A DNA stretch of 64,000 nucleotides from Erysipelotrichaceae bacterium (GCA_022772735.1 JALEZD010000018.1:1-64000), one strand, 5' to 3'; positions 17,908-27,152 are shown, counted from the first letter of the stretch. Notes: generated from the letters alone by a model not told the origin. Program-made: numbers and translations.

Positions 17908-19065
17908 TAACTTTTCATAAAGATTTAATGCTGCATCAACAATTGCATCCATATTATAATATCTAAATTCTGCAAGTCTTCCCAATAAGTATAAATTTTT
18001 AAAATTATCTGATAATTTTACATATTCTTTATACTTTTCTTCAATTTCCTTTGTGAAAATAGGATAATATGGTATGTTACCTTTTTTTGAATTTCTATTA
18101 TATGGATAAGGATATTCAATCGCAATTGTTGTCATATTCAAATTATCATCTTCCATCAAATGTTTGTATTCTGTAATTCTTGTATACTCATTTTCATCAG
18201 AAGGAGTAGGATAATTTACAGTACCACATTTTTGATATGTACCCTTATGACTTTCTGAAACAAATTCTAAACTTCTATAAGGCAATTCACCTAATGTATA
18301 GTCAAATAACTCATCAATTGCACCAGTATATATTACTTTACCTGAAAATTCTTCATCATTTAAATATATTTTATTTTTTTCAGTATCAAATTTTAATACA
18401 TCTTTACATTCTGTTTCTAATAAAATTTCAATGTTTTTACTTGCTAAAAGATTTTCAAATAAACTAGTAAATCCATCTTTAGGCATTTGTTGATATTCAT
18501 CTTGAAAATATCTATCATCATATGAAATATGCACTGGAACTCTGCCTGTAACTGCTGGATCAATCTCTTCAGGAGATAAGCCCCATTGTTTCATAGTGTA
18601 ATATTTAAATACATTTTCATAAATAAACTCTGCCAATTCTTTTATTTCAGAATTTTCATTTTTTCTAAGCTCTAATATAGGAACTTTTGTTTCCATTCCA
18701 TATGTTTCAATAAGCAAACTCTTTAATTTGTTTGCTTTATCATTTTCAAATACTTCTTCAATAGAAGTTAAATTAAATGGGATTGGAACTAATTTATCAC
18801 AAACTTTACCAAGTACTCTGTGTTCATATTTATACCATTTGGTATAATTGCTTAAAAAATCAACAACTTTTTTATTAGAAGTGTGAAAAATATGTGGTCC
18901 ATATTTGTGGTATCTAACATTTGACTCATCAATAAAATCATACATATTACCACCAATTTGACTTCTTTTTTCAATTATTAGTACCCTTTTATTGTCACTA
19001 GCAAATCTATTTGCAATTACACTGCCAGCAAATCCTGCACCAACAACAACTACATCATATTTCAT
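17896..19065 (-). CDS. glf: UDP-galactopyranose mutase
   Basis: This 389-residue flavoenzyme interconverts UDP-galactopyranose and UDP-galactofuranose, the donor for galactofuranose residues in surface polymers. The FAD-binding start VVVVGAGFAGSVIANR, the IEKRSQIGGNMYD segment and YGPHIFHTS are diagnostic. GRLAEFRYYNMDAIVDAAL near the end is also conserved. It is last in the operon with rfbA, the SDR gene and rfbB; the gap to rfbB is 3 nt. No galE is in the window, so UDP-galactose must be supplied from elsewhere. Confidence 0.96.
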   Translation of the reverse strand: MKYDVVVVGAGFAGSVIANRFASDNKRVLIIEKRSQIGGNMYDFIDESNVRYHKYGPHIFHTSNKKVVDFLSNYTKWYKYEHRVLGKVCDKLVPIPFNLTSIEEVFENDKANKLKSLLIETYGMETKVPILELRKNENSEIKELAEFIYENVFKYYTMKQWGLSPEEIDPAVTGRVPVHISYDDRYFQDEYQQMPKDGFTSLFENLLASKNIEILLETECKDVLKFDTEKNKIYLNDEEFSGKVIYTGAIDELFDYTLGELPYRSLEFVSESHKGTYQKCGTVNYPTPSDENEYTRITEYKHLMEDDNLNMTTIAIEYPYPYNRNSKKGNIPYYPIFTKEIEEKYKEYVKLSDNFKNLYLLGRLAEFRYYNMDAIVDAALNLYEKLKGL

Positions 19066-19068
19066 TTT

Positions 19069-20082
19069 TTATCTCCCACTATACATTTTGTCATAGTAGT
19101 TTTTATACTCACCACTTACGATTTCTTCCCACCAAGATTTATTATCCAAATACCAATTTATTGTTTGCATTATTCCTGTTTCAAAATTATATTCAGGTTT
19201 CCATCCTAATGTTTTAGATATATAACTTGCATCAATCGCATATCTTTGGTCATGACCAGGTCTATCTTTAACATAATTAATTAAACTTTCAGATTTATCT
19301 AATGCTTTTAAAATAGTTTTTACCACTTCAATATTGGCTCTTTCATTATTACCACCAATATTATAAACTTCTCCAACTTTGCCATTTCTGATAATTAAAT
19401 CTATTGCACTGCAATGATCTTTAACATGTAACCAGTCTCTAACATTTAACCCTTCACCATACACTGGTAAAGTTTTATCATCTAGTGCCCTTGCGATCAT
19501 TAATGGAATAAGTTTTTCTGGAAATTGAAATGGTCCATAATTATTTGAACATCTAGAAATAGTAATAGGTAATTTAAATGTTCTATAATATGCCAAAACA
19601 AGTAAATCAGCACTTGCCTTTGATGCACTATATGGTGAAGAAGTATGTAATGGAGTTGTCTCTTTAAATAGTAAATCAGGTCTATCTAATGGTAAATCAC
19701 CATAAACTTCATCTGTAGAAACTTGATGGTATCTCTTAACTCCATATTTTCTAGATGCATCCATTAAAACTTGTGTTCCCAAAATATTAGTTTTTAAAAA
19801 TACTCCTGGATCTTCAATAGATCTATCTACATGCGATTCAGCCGCAAAATTTACAACAACATCAAAATTTTCTTCAGAAAAAAGTTTGAATATTGCTTCT
19901 CTATCACAAATATCTTCTTTTACAAATTTTATTTTATCTAATACAGGCTGTAAAGTTTTAAGATTTCCTGCATATGTTAATAAATCTAAAACAACTATCT
20001 CATCTTCTGGATGTTTTTCAAGTAAATAATAAACAAAGTTACTTCCTATAAATCCTGCTCCACCTGTAACTAAAATTTTCAT
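19069..20082 (-). CDS. rfbB: dTDP-glucose 4,6-dehydratase
   Basis: This 337-residue short-chain dehydrogenase converts dTDP-glucose to dTDP-4-keto-6-deoxyglucose. The NAD-binding GGAGFIGSNF, the catalytic region QVSTDEVYGDL, the YSASKASAD active site (Tyr-x-x-x-Lys) and RCSNNYGPFQFPEKLIP are all as in RfbB/RmlB. It overlaps the upstream SDR gene by ATGA and lies 3 nt before glf. It takes the product of RfbA as substrate. Confidence 0.96.
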   Translation of the reverse strand: MKILVTGGAGFIGSNFVYYLLEKHPEDEIVVLDLLTYAGNLKTLQPVLDKIKFVKEDICDREAIFKLFSEENFDVVVNFAAESHVDRSIEDPGVFLKTNILGTQVLMDASRKYGVKRYHQVSTDEVYGDLPLDRPDLLFKETTPLHTSSPYSASKASADLLVLAYYRTFKLPITISRCSNNYGPFQFPEKLIPLMIARALDDKTLPVYGEGLNVRDWLHVKDHCSAIDLIIRNGKVGEVYNIGGNNERANIEVVKTILKALDKSESLINYVKDRPGHDQRYAIDASYISKTLGWKPEYNFETGIMQTINWYLDNKSWWEEIVSGEYKNYYDKMYSGR

Positions 20083-20960
20083 TTTAAATCCTCCTTTAGT
20101 TTTAAAACTTCTAACTCTATTCCTTTTTTAATATCAAAGTTAATATTAAAGTCGGTTAATTTTTTTAGTTTATCATTAGATAATACTATTGATTTAATAA
20201 TCGGTACATTAATATTACTTTTTTCTATTTCTATTTTTTTACCAGAATAATGCTCAACATATTTAATTACTTCTTTAATACTTGTTCCAGACTTTGAAGA
20301 AATGTTTATTATTTCATTATTTATATCAAAATCAATTAGTTTTTTTACTGCATTTGTAAAATCATCTATGTAAATATAATCTCTGACACTAGATTCATCT
20401 GCCCATAAATAAAATTTTTTATTTTCAAGTGCACTTTTAACTAATATATCAATAACACCTTGTGTTTTATTTGGTTCAAAGATTCCACCATACGGATTTG
20501 TAGGCCTTAAAATCAAATAATCAATACCTGTAGATTTTAACATGTTTTCTAGCATATATTTACTTTTAGCATACACACTCTGTGGATTTAATGGATGACT
20601 CTCATTTATTGGCTCATAACAGTCTCCATAAATTGTTCCACCACTTGATAACATAATAAACCTTTTAATATTTTTATTTTTTAAAACATTGAACAATATT
20701 TCATATTTTTCTTTAACAAAATTAAGTTTATCTAAATTATCTTCAGTATTAGAAACAAGAGATATACAATCTATAATTATGCAATCATCAAAATCTTCAT
20801 TCAATAAATTTTCTTTATTAAACAAATCAAGTTCTCTAAAATTATTTGTTTTATCACTATAATAATTTTTTAAACCTAAAATCTCACAATCAAAACTAGT
20901 TTTTAATACTTCATTGATATTAAAACCTAAATAGCCACAACCTAAAATTTTAATTCTCAT
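20079..20960 (-). CDS. NAD-dependent epimerase/dehydratase (extended SDR), possible dTDP-hexulose reductase
   Basis: This 293-residue extended SDR sits between rfbA and rfbB. The nucleotide-binding loop is GCGYLGFNI, a variant of GxxGxxG. LSSGGTIYGD holds the catalytic Ser/Thr. YAKSK is the active-site Tyr/Lys. RPTNPYGG follows. It is not a typical RmlD. Its place in a dTDP-sugar operon lacking rmlD suggests it reduces the 4-keto group after RfbB and RfbC, giving dTDP-L-rhamnose or another 6-deoxyhexose such as 6-deoxytalose. It could instead be an epimerase acting on another sugar. The function is inferred from context only. Confidence 0.7.
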   Translation of the reverse strand: MRIKILGCGYLGFNINEVLKTSFDCEILGLKNYYSDKTNNFRELDLFNKENLLNEDFDDCIIIDCISLVSNTEDNLDKLNFVKEKYEILFNVLKNKNIKRFIMLSSGGTIYGDCYEPINESHPLNPQSVYAKSKYMLENMLKSTGIDYLILRPTNPYGGIFEPNKTQGVIDILVKSALENKKFYLWADESSVRDYIYIDDFTNAVKKLIDFDINNEIINISSKSGTSIKEVIKYVEHYSGKKIEIEKSNINVPIIKSIVLSNDKLKKLTDFNINFDIKKGIELEVLKLKEDLK

Positions 20961-20962
20961 TT

Positions 20963-21856
20963 TTAATCCTTATTGTATGTAGTATGCAAGCTACCATTTG
21001 CAACATTAATTAAATGTTGCCCATAATTACTTTTACCATATAAACTAGCAGCATCTAAAAGTTGTTCTTTTGTTATCCACTTATTGTAATATGCAATTTC
21101 TTCCGGAACTGAAATTTTAATTCCTTGCACTTCTTCTATTGTTTTTATATAGTTAGTAGCTTTAGATAATGATTCAATTGTACCTGTATCTAACCAGGCA
21201 AATCCCCTGCCAAATAGTTCACATTCAAGTTCATTATTTTCTAAATAAATTTTATTTAAATCGGTTATTTCATATTCACCTCTGGCACTTGGTTTTAATC
21301 CTTTTGCATATTCTACGACTCTATTATCATAAAAATAAAGTCCAACAACTGCATAGTTACTTTTAGGATTTTTTGGTTTTTCTTCAAGTGAAATAACTTT
21401 TCCACTCTTATCAAACTCTACTACCCCAAATCTTTCAGGATCATTTACATACTGTCCAAAAACTGTTGCACCAGATGTTTTGTTTTTTGCTTTTTTCAAT
21501 ATTTCAGCAAATTTATTACCATAAAAAATGTTGTCTCCAAGTATCATACATACATTGTCATCTTTAATAAACTCTTCACCCAAAACAAACGCTTGTGCTA
21601 ATCCATTAGGAACCTCTTGAATTTTATATTCCAATTTAATTCCAAATTGACTACCATCACCCAATAATCTTTTAAAATTGTCTATATCTTGTGGTGTTGA
21701 TATTATCAATATCTCTTTAATTTGAGCTAGCATTAATGTTGATAATGGATAATAAATCATTGGTTTATCATATATTGGTAACAATTGTTTTGATGTTACC
21801 TTTGTAAGTGGATAAAGTCTAGTTCCACTTCCTCCTGCAAGTATTATTCCTTTCAT
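20963..21856 (-). CDS. rfbA: Glucose-1-phosphate thymidylyltransferase
   Basis: This 297-residue enzyme joins glucose-1-phosphate and dTTP into dTDP-glucose, the first step to dTDP-deoxyhexoses. The start [14 protein letters not shown] (pyrophosphorylase motif), [26 protein letters not shown] and [11 protein letters not shown] are characteristic. The start at 21856 is chosen because GGAGG lies 6 nt upstream; a longer frame begins at 21889. It is the first gene of the nucleotide-sugar operon, behind an extended -10 promoter. Confidence 0.96.
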   Translation of the reverse strand: MKGIILAGGSGTRLYPLTKVTSKQLLPIYDKPMIYYPLSTLMLAQIKEILIISTPQDIDNFKRLLGDGSQFGIKLEYKIQEVPNGLAQAFVLGEEFIKDDNVCMILGDNIFYGNKFAEILKKAKNKTSGATVFGQYVNDPERFGVVEFDKSGKVISLEEKPKNPKSNYAVVGLYFYDNRVVEYAKGLKPSARGEYEITDLNKIYLENNELECELFGRGFAWLDTGTIESLSKATNYIKTIEEVQGIKISVPEEIAYYNKWITKEQLLDAASLYGKSNYGQHLINVANGSLHTTYNKD

Positions 21857-21874
21857 AGTTTCCTCCACCAATTT

Positions 21875-21883
21875 ATTATAACA
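21875..21883 (-). promoter_or_regulatory. Extended -10 promoter of the rfbA operon
   Basis: On the minus strand TGTTATAAT provides a consensus -10 with TG extension. It lies between the degV terminator and the rfbA ribosome site. The -35 region is T-rich and weak. Confidence 0.55.
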
Positions 21884-21894
21884 AACCAATACAA

Positions 21895-21923
21895 ATTAAA
21901 AAAGCATGAGTTAAATCATGCTT
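21895..21923 (-). terminator. Terminator of degV
   Basis: AAGCATGA (21902-21909) pairs with TCATGCTT (21916-21923), with a T-run on the minus strand (complement of 21896-21903). It overlaps the degV stop. Confidence 0.8.
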
Positions 21924-22743
21924 CTACAAATCCAATTGCACATGCACCTGGTCCTGCATGTACACCAACTACTGCACCAATTTCGACAATTTGTTCTACT
22001 TTATAACCTTTTTCTTCTAAAAGTGATTTTAAAATTAATGCACCTTCATTATTTTTTGTATATCCCAAATAAATTGGTTCACTAGTATCAATTTTGTGAC
22101 TCATTGCTTTTTCAAATATGGAATTAATCATTTGTTTGTATCCACGAGCTTTTGTAACAACTTCTAATTTCCCATCGTTTAAACCGATAATTGGTTTTAC
22201 TTTTAAAAGTGTACCTGCAAAACCAGCAACTTTAGAAAGTCTTCCACCTTTAACTAAAAATTCAAGTGTATCAAACCCTGCATATAATACAGTTTTATCA
22301 ATCATAGATTTAATTGTATTAACAATTTCTTCACAACTTTTATTTTCATCTCTAAGTTTAACAGCTTTATTTACTAGTAGTTTTAATGGCATTGCAGCAA
22401 CTCTACTATCGACAACTTCAACCCTATTTTTAACATCAAAGCTTGCAATTTTTGCACTTTGAATTGTTCCACTTAATTCACCAGATATTCCGATGAAAAT
22501 AATATCATCATTTGTTTCTTCATATTTTTTATATACATCATAGAACTGTGATGGTGAGGGTTGTGATGTAGTTGGATAATCTTTACTTACTAATAGTTCA
22601 TAAAATTCTCTACTTCCTAACTCTACCCTATCTAAATAACTTTTTTCTTTAAAAACTATATTTAAGGGTACAACGTCTATATTTAATTGTTTTGCTTCTT
22701 CTATTGTGAAATCTGAAGTTGAATCAGTTATAATTCTAATCAT
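21916..22743 (-). CDS. DegV family fatty-acid-binding protein
   Basis: This 275-residue DegV protein binds fatty acids in a two-domain fold and can present them to fatty acid kinase (FakB role). IRIITDSTSDFT, PTTSQPSPSQFYDVY, ISGELSGTIQSA and FLVKGGRLSK are family motifs, and AVVGVHAGPGACAIGFV closes the protein. It has its own strong promoter and terminator, so it is a single gene between two sugar operons. I see no direct link to polymer synthesis. Confidence 0.94.
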   Translation of the reverse strand: MIRIITDSTSDFTIEEAKQLNIDVVPLNIVFKEKSYLDRVELGSREFYELLVSKDYPTTSQPSPSQFYDVYKKYEETNDDIIFIGISGELSGTIQSAKIASFDVKNRVEVVDSRVAAMPLKLLVNKAVKLRDENKSCEEIVNTIKSMIDKTVLYAGFDTLEFLVKGGRLSKVAGFAGTLLKVKPIIGLNDGKLEVVTKARGYKQMINSIFEKAMSHKIDTSEPIYLGYTKNNEGALILKSLLEEKGYKVEQIVEIGAVVGVHAGPGACAIGFVEA

Positions 22744-22770
22744 CTATATTTCTCCTTTAAATACATAGCG

Positions 22771-22799
22771 ATTATATCAACTATTACTTTGATAGTCAA
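22771..22799 (-). promoter_or_regulatory. Promoter of degV
   Basis: On the minus strand TTGACT (22799-22794) and TATAAT (22776-22771) are separated by 17 bases, with TGA before the -10 box. This is one of the best promoters in the window. Confidence 0.85.
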
Positions 22800-22818
22800 A
22801 CCATTAAATCATACCAGA

Positions 22819-22852
22819 TAAAAAAACAGATACACTTGTATAAATGTATCTG
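22819..22852 (-). terminator. Terminator of the LCP operon
   Basis: CAGATACA (22827-22834) and TGTATCTG (22845-22852) form an 8-bp stem. Read leftwards it is followed by TTTTTTT. Confidence 0.8.
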
Positions 22853-22861
22853 CATATTTTA

Positions 22862-25426
22862 TTAAGGTGTTGGCTGAGAATTATTTTCTTCTCCTGATGT
22901 TCCTCCGTTTTCCCCACCGGAAGTTCCTCCGTTTTGATTTCCACTATTATCTGGAGTTGGTGGTAATTGACATGCACCATTCCATGTACCACCTTTAGAT
23001 TCACAATCAATTTGTTCTTGTGATTTTTGAGGTGAATCATTACATTGATTGTTATACCAATGTTTCCCTGACTCTTTACAAGCTTCTTCTGGTGTTTTTT
23101 GTGGTGAATCATTACATTGGTTGTTATACCAATGTTTGCCTGCAAGTGAACATCCTTTTTGTGTATTTAAATCATTTACACATTGGTTTCCTTCTAGTTT
23201 TTGACCTTCTGGACATGATTGCTTAACTAAACAATTCCCATTATCCCATGTTTTTCCATTTGCTTTACATCCAATTTCTGTACTTTCATCGTTTACACAT
23301 TGGTTTCCTTCTAATTTTTTTCCAGCAGGACATGTGGTTGCACTTGGAGTTGGTGATGAATTATTTTTCTTGTATATAACAGTAACATCAACATTTGCTG
23401 TTGCTGTTCCATTTACAATTGTTGGATTTGCAGTATAACCTGAAATTTCTGGACTGTTTATATGATATGAACCATTTTCATCTGTTTTTCCTTCATACTT
23501 AACATGTGCTTCACTACCGTCTTCATATTTATATCTTACAACAACATCAAATTTACCAGTTGTTGCTTTTGTAGCAGCAGTATTTCCTGTAACACTTACA
23601 GTTATTTCTGTAACATTAGAAACTTTAATTCCAGCTCTAACACTTTGCTCAAAAATTATATTATCTCCATAATTTCCACAGTTTCCATTTGTTGAACAAT
23701 CAACTCTATTAACATGTATTGTTATTCCTCTACTACTAGCCCATGACTGTATCGCATCTACTCCTTTACCAATAAAGTTAAGTACAGTATCAGGAACTTC
23801 AGAAGGTACTATTTTTTCAGAATATGTTTCATTAGATACAGTTGGTGCAACGAAAACCCAATTAGCATCCCATCTGTAGGTCTTAAAGGTACTTATTGTA
23901 TCATCAGTTTGCATATTTCTTAAAATAGCTGCTCTATTATCTTTAATTGAACCTTCATACAATCTAATTATTGAAAGAGTAAGTTGCAAAGACTCATTCC
24001 AAATTCCAGAGTTATAGCCAGATACTCTTGAACCCTCAATTTGTATTACATTTTCTAAATGTGAATCATCGTAATATCTGTTTGCTTTTTTCATAACATG
24101 ATTAAACAAATCAATAAGTTGATTAACACTTAAATTTGTAGATACATTATCTCCAGCTGCATCTAATACATTCAATAATTTATTTAAATCAGCAGTACGC
24201 ATTGCCTTTGTCAAAATTGCCTTAATAACTTGTTGTTGATTTGCCTGTCTTTGGAAATCACCTGAAGCATACAAATGCCTTTCTCTTGCGAAAGCTAAAG
24301 CTTGTTCACCATTTAATGGTGCATTTTCACCTTTTGGAACCCAAACAGTATAATGACCTCTTTGAGTTGATGAACTTTGTCCAACAAACTCATATGGATT
24401 GTTTACAACAATCCCACCAAGTGCGTCAACCATTTCAACTATTCCTTTAAAGTTACTTTCAAAGTAATAATCTATATCAACACCCATAAGTTTTGAAACC
24501 GTATCAATTGTACATTGTCTGCTTCTAACTCTGGCATGACCAAGTTTATCTGAAGATTGACCACTATAACAAGCAATTGGAACATAACTATCACGAGGTA
24601 TTGAAGTCATTGTAAGCTTCATACTTATTGGATTAAACGAAGCAAGAATAACTGCATCACTTCTTCCCTCATCTACTCCAAGTACAAGAACTGTAAATGG
24701 TTCTTTTGTAATATCCTTATCAGATGTTTTTGTTGCTTCAACTGCAACTGAGCTTGAGAATGTCGAAATTGCTTTAGTGTTTTTTAATAAATCACTATAT
24801 CCATCATTAACTTCAAATATTCCAATATAATTACTTGGAAGTGCAGCAGCATCTACATCACTATTAAATAAAGCTAACAACAATTCATTATTATCATTAA
24901 ATTCTCTATAAGAAACATTAATTTTTTTATTTGTAAGTTCTGTTTTTGCAAGTTCACCATTTGTACTGCCACTAACAATCCCTACAGTTTTTCCTTCTAA
25001 ACCTTCTTCTGTTTCTATTTTAAACTCAGCTTTTTCATCATATATTACAAAACTTGTTTCAACTTTTTCACTTGTGTCGCCTTTTTGAACAATTTTGTTT
25101 AAATTCTTATTAACTTTTAAAACTGCATATGTGCCATAACTTCCAATAGAAAATAAAAGTACTCCCATTGTAACAAGTGTATTAAAAAATACAGTTCTTT
25201 TAGTTCTTACAGTCAAAATATAAACAATATTTAATGTTAATAATATTAAAAGCATTACAATATTGATAATTGCAAATATTGTTTTACTTATGTTACTAAA
25301 TCTATTAAGATTCACAAAAATAAATGCCCAAAGTATATTGGTAAATAATACAATCACACCAAATATAATATTAAACAAGGACATATTTCTTTTGATTTTT
25401 TTATTTTTCATCTTTACATTTGTCAT
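22862..25426 (-). CDS. Large LytR-CpsA-Psr (LCP) protein with SBP-like insert, MucBP-like domain and Cys-rich tail
   Basis: LCP proteins transfer lipid-linked glycopolymers to peptidoglycan outside the cell. This 854-residue protein starts with three membrane helices (about 18-39, 48-72, 80-103). Residues 126-232 resemble part of a substrate-binding-protein lobe (GKTVGIVSGSTN). The LCP catalytic domain runs from about 244: LVLGVDEGRSDAVIL, SIPRDSYV with Arg278, FARERH with Arg381/Arg383, and DFQRQANQQQVI with Arg393. Residues about 566-615 look PASTA-like and 625-686 MucBP-like (VRYKYEDGSEA). Residues 699-820 contain 12 cysteines in six C-x10/11-C pairs with recurrent GKxW motifs. A Gly/Asn/Ser tail ends the protein. 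Usual LCP proteins are about 300-500 residues. GGAGG precedes the start, and the anchored protein gene lies 11 nt upstream. Confidence 0.92.
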   Translation of the reverse strand: MTNVKMKNKKIKRNMSLFNIIFGVIVLFTNILWAFIFVNLNRFSNISKTIFAIINIVMLLILLTLNIVYILTVRTKRTVFFNTLVTMGVLLFSIGSYGTYAVLKVNKNLNKIVQKGDTSEKVETSFVIYDEKAEFKIETEEGLEGKTVGIVSGSTNGELAKTELTNKKINVSYREFNDNNELLLALFNSDVDAAALPSNYIGIFEVNDGYSDLLKNTKAISTFSSSVAVEATKTSDKDITKEPFTVLVLGVDEGRSDAVILASFNPISMKLTMTSIPRDSYVPIACYSGQSSDKLGHARVRSRQCTIDTVSKLMGVDIDYYFESNFKGIVEMVDALGGIVVNNPYEFVGQSSSTQRGHYTVWVPKGENAPLNGEQALAFARERHLYASGDFQRQANQQQVIKAILTKAMRTADLNKLLNVLDAAGDNVSTNLSVNQLIDLFNHVMKKANRYYDDSHLENVIQIEGSRVSGYNSGIWNESLQLTLSIIRLYEGSIKDNRAAILRNMQTDDTISTFKTYRWDANWVFVAPTVSNETYSEKIVPSEVPDTVLNFIGKGVDAIQSWASSRGITIHVNRVDCSTNGNCGNYGDNIIFEQSVRAGIKVSNVTEITVSVTGNTAATKATTGKFDVVVRYKYEDGSEAHVKYEGKTDENGSYHINSPEISGYTANPTIVNGTATANVDVTVIYKKNNSSPTPSATTCPAGKKLEGNQCVNDESTEIGCKANGKTWDNGNCLVKQSCPEGQKLEGNQCVNDLNTQKGCSLAGKHWYNNQCNDSPQKTPEEACKESGKHWYNNQCNDSPQKSQEQIDCESKGGTWNGACQLPPTPDNSGNQNGGTSGGENGGTSGEENNSQPTP
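23031..23142. repeat. Tandem 72-bp coding repeat in the LCP tail
   Basis: Two ~40-bp blocks, 23031-23070 and 23103-23142, are nearly identical at a period of 72 bp. They encode GKHWYNNQCNDSPQK twice in a 24-residue repeat. A further longer-period repeat lies just upstream in the protein (CP.G.KLEGNQCVND appears twice, 39 residues apart). Recent duplication is the simplest explanation. Confidence 0.9.
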
Positions 25427-25437
25427 TGAAATACCTC

Positions 25438-26130
25438 CTATTCAGCTTTTTGAGCATCCCAATCATCATACATTGAAACTATTTCATATCTACCGTTGTT
25501 GTTAATGATTGTAAAATGTCCTACTTTCTGAAATTCATCAACATTAATTGCTGATGATTTTTTATAAGTCCATGTAACATCTAGATAATAAGCCTTATAA
25601 GTTTCACCATTTACATTATAGTCAACTGCATCAAGTGCTGGAGCACTTTCAATACTTTCAACTTCTATCAAATTTTCTCTTCCATACTTTTGAATATATA
25701 AATCTAAATCTTTGTAAAATCCATATCTATTTTCTTCAGAAAAACTAGTAAATTTTGGCCCGTATACATATTGAAGACCGCCAACTTCATAGTTTCCATC
25801 CTTATTTGTCCAAGTAAAATGGTCGATGACAAAACATCTAGCAACATATTCTGCAATAACATGAGGATCATCTTTTTTTATTGCAGCAGTAAGCTCTTTA
25901 AAATTATCCCTTAATAAAGGAGTTGGATTATTACCAATAGAATATAAAGAGTTAGAAATAGAACTGTTTTTATCTAATTCTAAAGTTGATGTTGAAGCAT
26001 TACTAGATTTACTTGCAACATTAAAAATATTAAAAATAAATACAGCTATTGTAATTACTGATATTCCTAAAACTGTAAGTATTAAAATACCATTTGTATT
26101 CTTTTTCTTTTTAACTGTTTTTGTATTCAT
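25438..26130 (-). CDS. Membrane-anchored protein of unknown function between GtrB-like and LCP genes
   Basis: I do not recognise this 230-residue protein. It has a basic start (NTKTVKKKKN), one membrane helix (about 15-37), a Ser/Asn-rich linker and an outer domain of about 160 residues. The outer domain has repeated Tyr/Trp-rich strands and ends GHFTIINNNGRYEIVSMYDDW. The layout (a helix, AIKKDDPHVIAEYVARCF, then strands) faintly resembles NTF2-like domains, like the protein at 8861. ACGGAGG precedes the ATG. It lies 11 nt from each neighbour, so it is made together with the transferase and the LCP enzyme and may assist polymer attachment. Confidence 0.7.
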   Translation of the reverse strand: MNTKTVKKKKNTNGILILTVLGISVITIAVFIFNIFNVASKSSNASTSTLELDKNSSISNSLYSIGNNPTPLLRDNFKELTAAIKKDDPHVIAEYVARCFVIDHFTWTNKDGNYEVGGLQYVYGPKFTSFSEENRYGFYKDLDLYIQKYGRENLIEVESIESAPALDAVDYNVNGETYKAYYLDVTWTYKKSSAINVDEFQKVGHFTIINNNGRYEIVSMYDDWDAQKAE

Positions 26131-26141
26131 TTAAACCTCCG

Positions 26142-27071
26142 TTATTCATAAGTTTTTCTAACTATGTAACTTGGACGATTTTTTACTTCCATATAGGTTT
26201 TAGACAAATACTCTCCAATAATACCCAAAGCTAATAATTGTATTCCACCTAAAAACATAATTATAATAACCATACTTGGCCATCCTGCAACTGGATCTTT
26301 AAAAATCAGTGTTCTAAAAAACACAAATAAAATCATAACAAATGAAACTCCAGAAATGAATAGACCTAATAATGTCGCAATTCTAAGAGGTGCAATTGTA
26401 AACGCAACAATACCATCAATTGCATAAGCAAACAATTTCCAAAAAGACCAACTTGTTTCACCAGCCACTCTTTCTACATTTTCATACTCTAAATAAACTG
26501 TTTTATAACCAACCCAAGCAAATATACCTTTTGAAAATCTATTGTATTCTTTTAATCTTAATATAGAATCTACAACAGACCTTTTCATCATTCTAAAATC
26601 TCTTGCACCATCTACAATTTCAACTTCACTAAACTTATTAATCAATTTATAAAATTCTCTTGCAAAAAATGACCTTATTTTTGGTTCACCTTTTCTAGTA
26701 ACTCTTCTTGTACCAACAATATCAATATCTTGTGTTTCCATTATTTCCAACATTTTTGGAATAAAACTTGGGGGATCTTGTAAATCAGCATCCATAACTG
26801 TAATAAAATCACCTCTTGCAGCTTCAAGGCCAGCAAGAAGACCACTTTCTTTTCCAAAATTTCTTGAAAAATCTATTACTCTTACATGATTTTTATGTAG
26901 TTCATATAATTTAATTAATTCTTGTAATGTATTATCTTTTGAGCCATCATTCACAAAAATTATTTCATAGCCCATTTTTAAATTCTCACAAACTTTTGAA
27001 GTTGCATCATAAAATAAAGCAACTGTTTCTTGTTCGTTATAACATGGAACCACTATAGATATAAGATGCAT
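26142..27071 (-). CDS. GtrB/CsbB-type polyprenyl-phosphate glycosyltransferase
   Basis: This 309-residue protein has a GT2 domain (ISIVVPCYNEQETV, FVNDGSKDNT, VMDADLQDPP with the metal-binding DAD) followed by two membrane helices (about 230-255 and 268-290). This is the form of enzymes that load a sugar onto undecaprenyl phosphate for side-chain glycosylation outside the membrane. The nearest flippase of the GtrA type is at 36899 and YfhO-type transferases are at 27153, 43834 and 51625. It leads a three-gene unit with the unknown anchored protein and LCP. Confidence 0.9.
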   Translation of the reverse strand: MHLISIVVPCYNEQETVALFYDATSKVCENLKMGYEIIFVNDGSKDNTLQELIKLYELHKNHVRVIDFSRNFGKESGLLAGLEAARGDFITVMDADLQDPPSFIPKMLEIMETQDIDIVGTRRVTRKGEPKIRSFFAREFYKLINKFSEVEIVDGARDFRMMKRSVVDSILRLKEYNRFSKGIFAWVGYKTVYLEYENVERVAGETSWSFWKLFAYAIDGIVAFTIAPLRIATLLGLFISGVSFVMILFVFFRTLIFKDPVAGWPSMVIIIMFLGGIQLLALGIIGEYLSKTYMEVKNRPSYIVRKTYE

Positions 27072-27093
27072 AACATACCTCCATAATACTAAT

Positions 27094-27099
27094 ATTATA
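27094..27099 (-). promoter_or_regulatory. -10 box of the GtrB-unknown-LCP unit
   Basis: TATAAT on the minus strand lies 22 bases upstream of the GtrB start, in the 81-bp gap after the YfhO gene. The -35 region is poor. The gap also has a small hairpin near the YfhO end whose T-run faces the plus strand, so it would not stop the leftward transcript well. Confidence 0.45.
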
Positions 27100-27152
27100 C
27101 GCTACCTAAAAATAATTGTATATCATATTTAAAATCTATGGTTTTTTTATCC

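Noticed and set aside
20079-20960. Calling this gene rfbD
   Set aside because: The nucleotide-binding loop and active-site sequence do not look like RmlD. Only its location suggests a reductase role.
23031-23142. Spaced repeats that could suggest a short CRISPR array
   Set aside because: Only two copies exist, they are in frame inside a gene, the interval is also partly similar, and no cas genes are present.
22804-23145. A 113-codon minus-strand frame with repeated HHKKH-like residues
   Set aside because: It is the out-of-frame reading of the repeated Cys-module DNA of the LCP gene, with composition unlike a real protein and no ribosome site.
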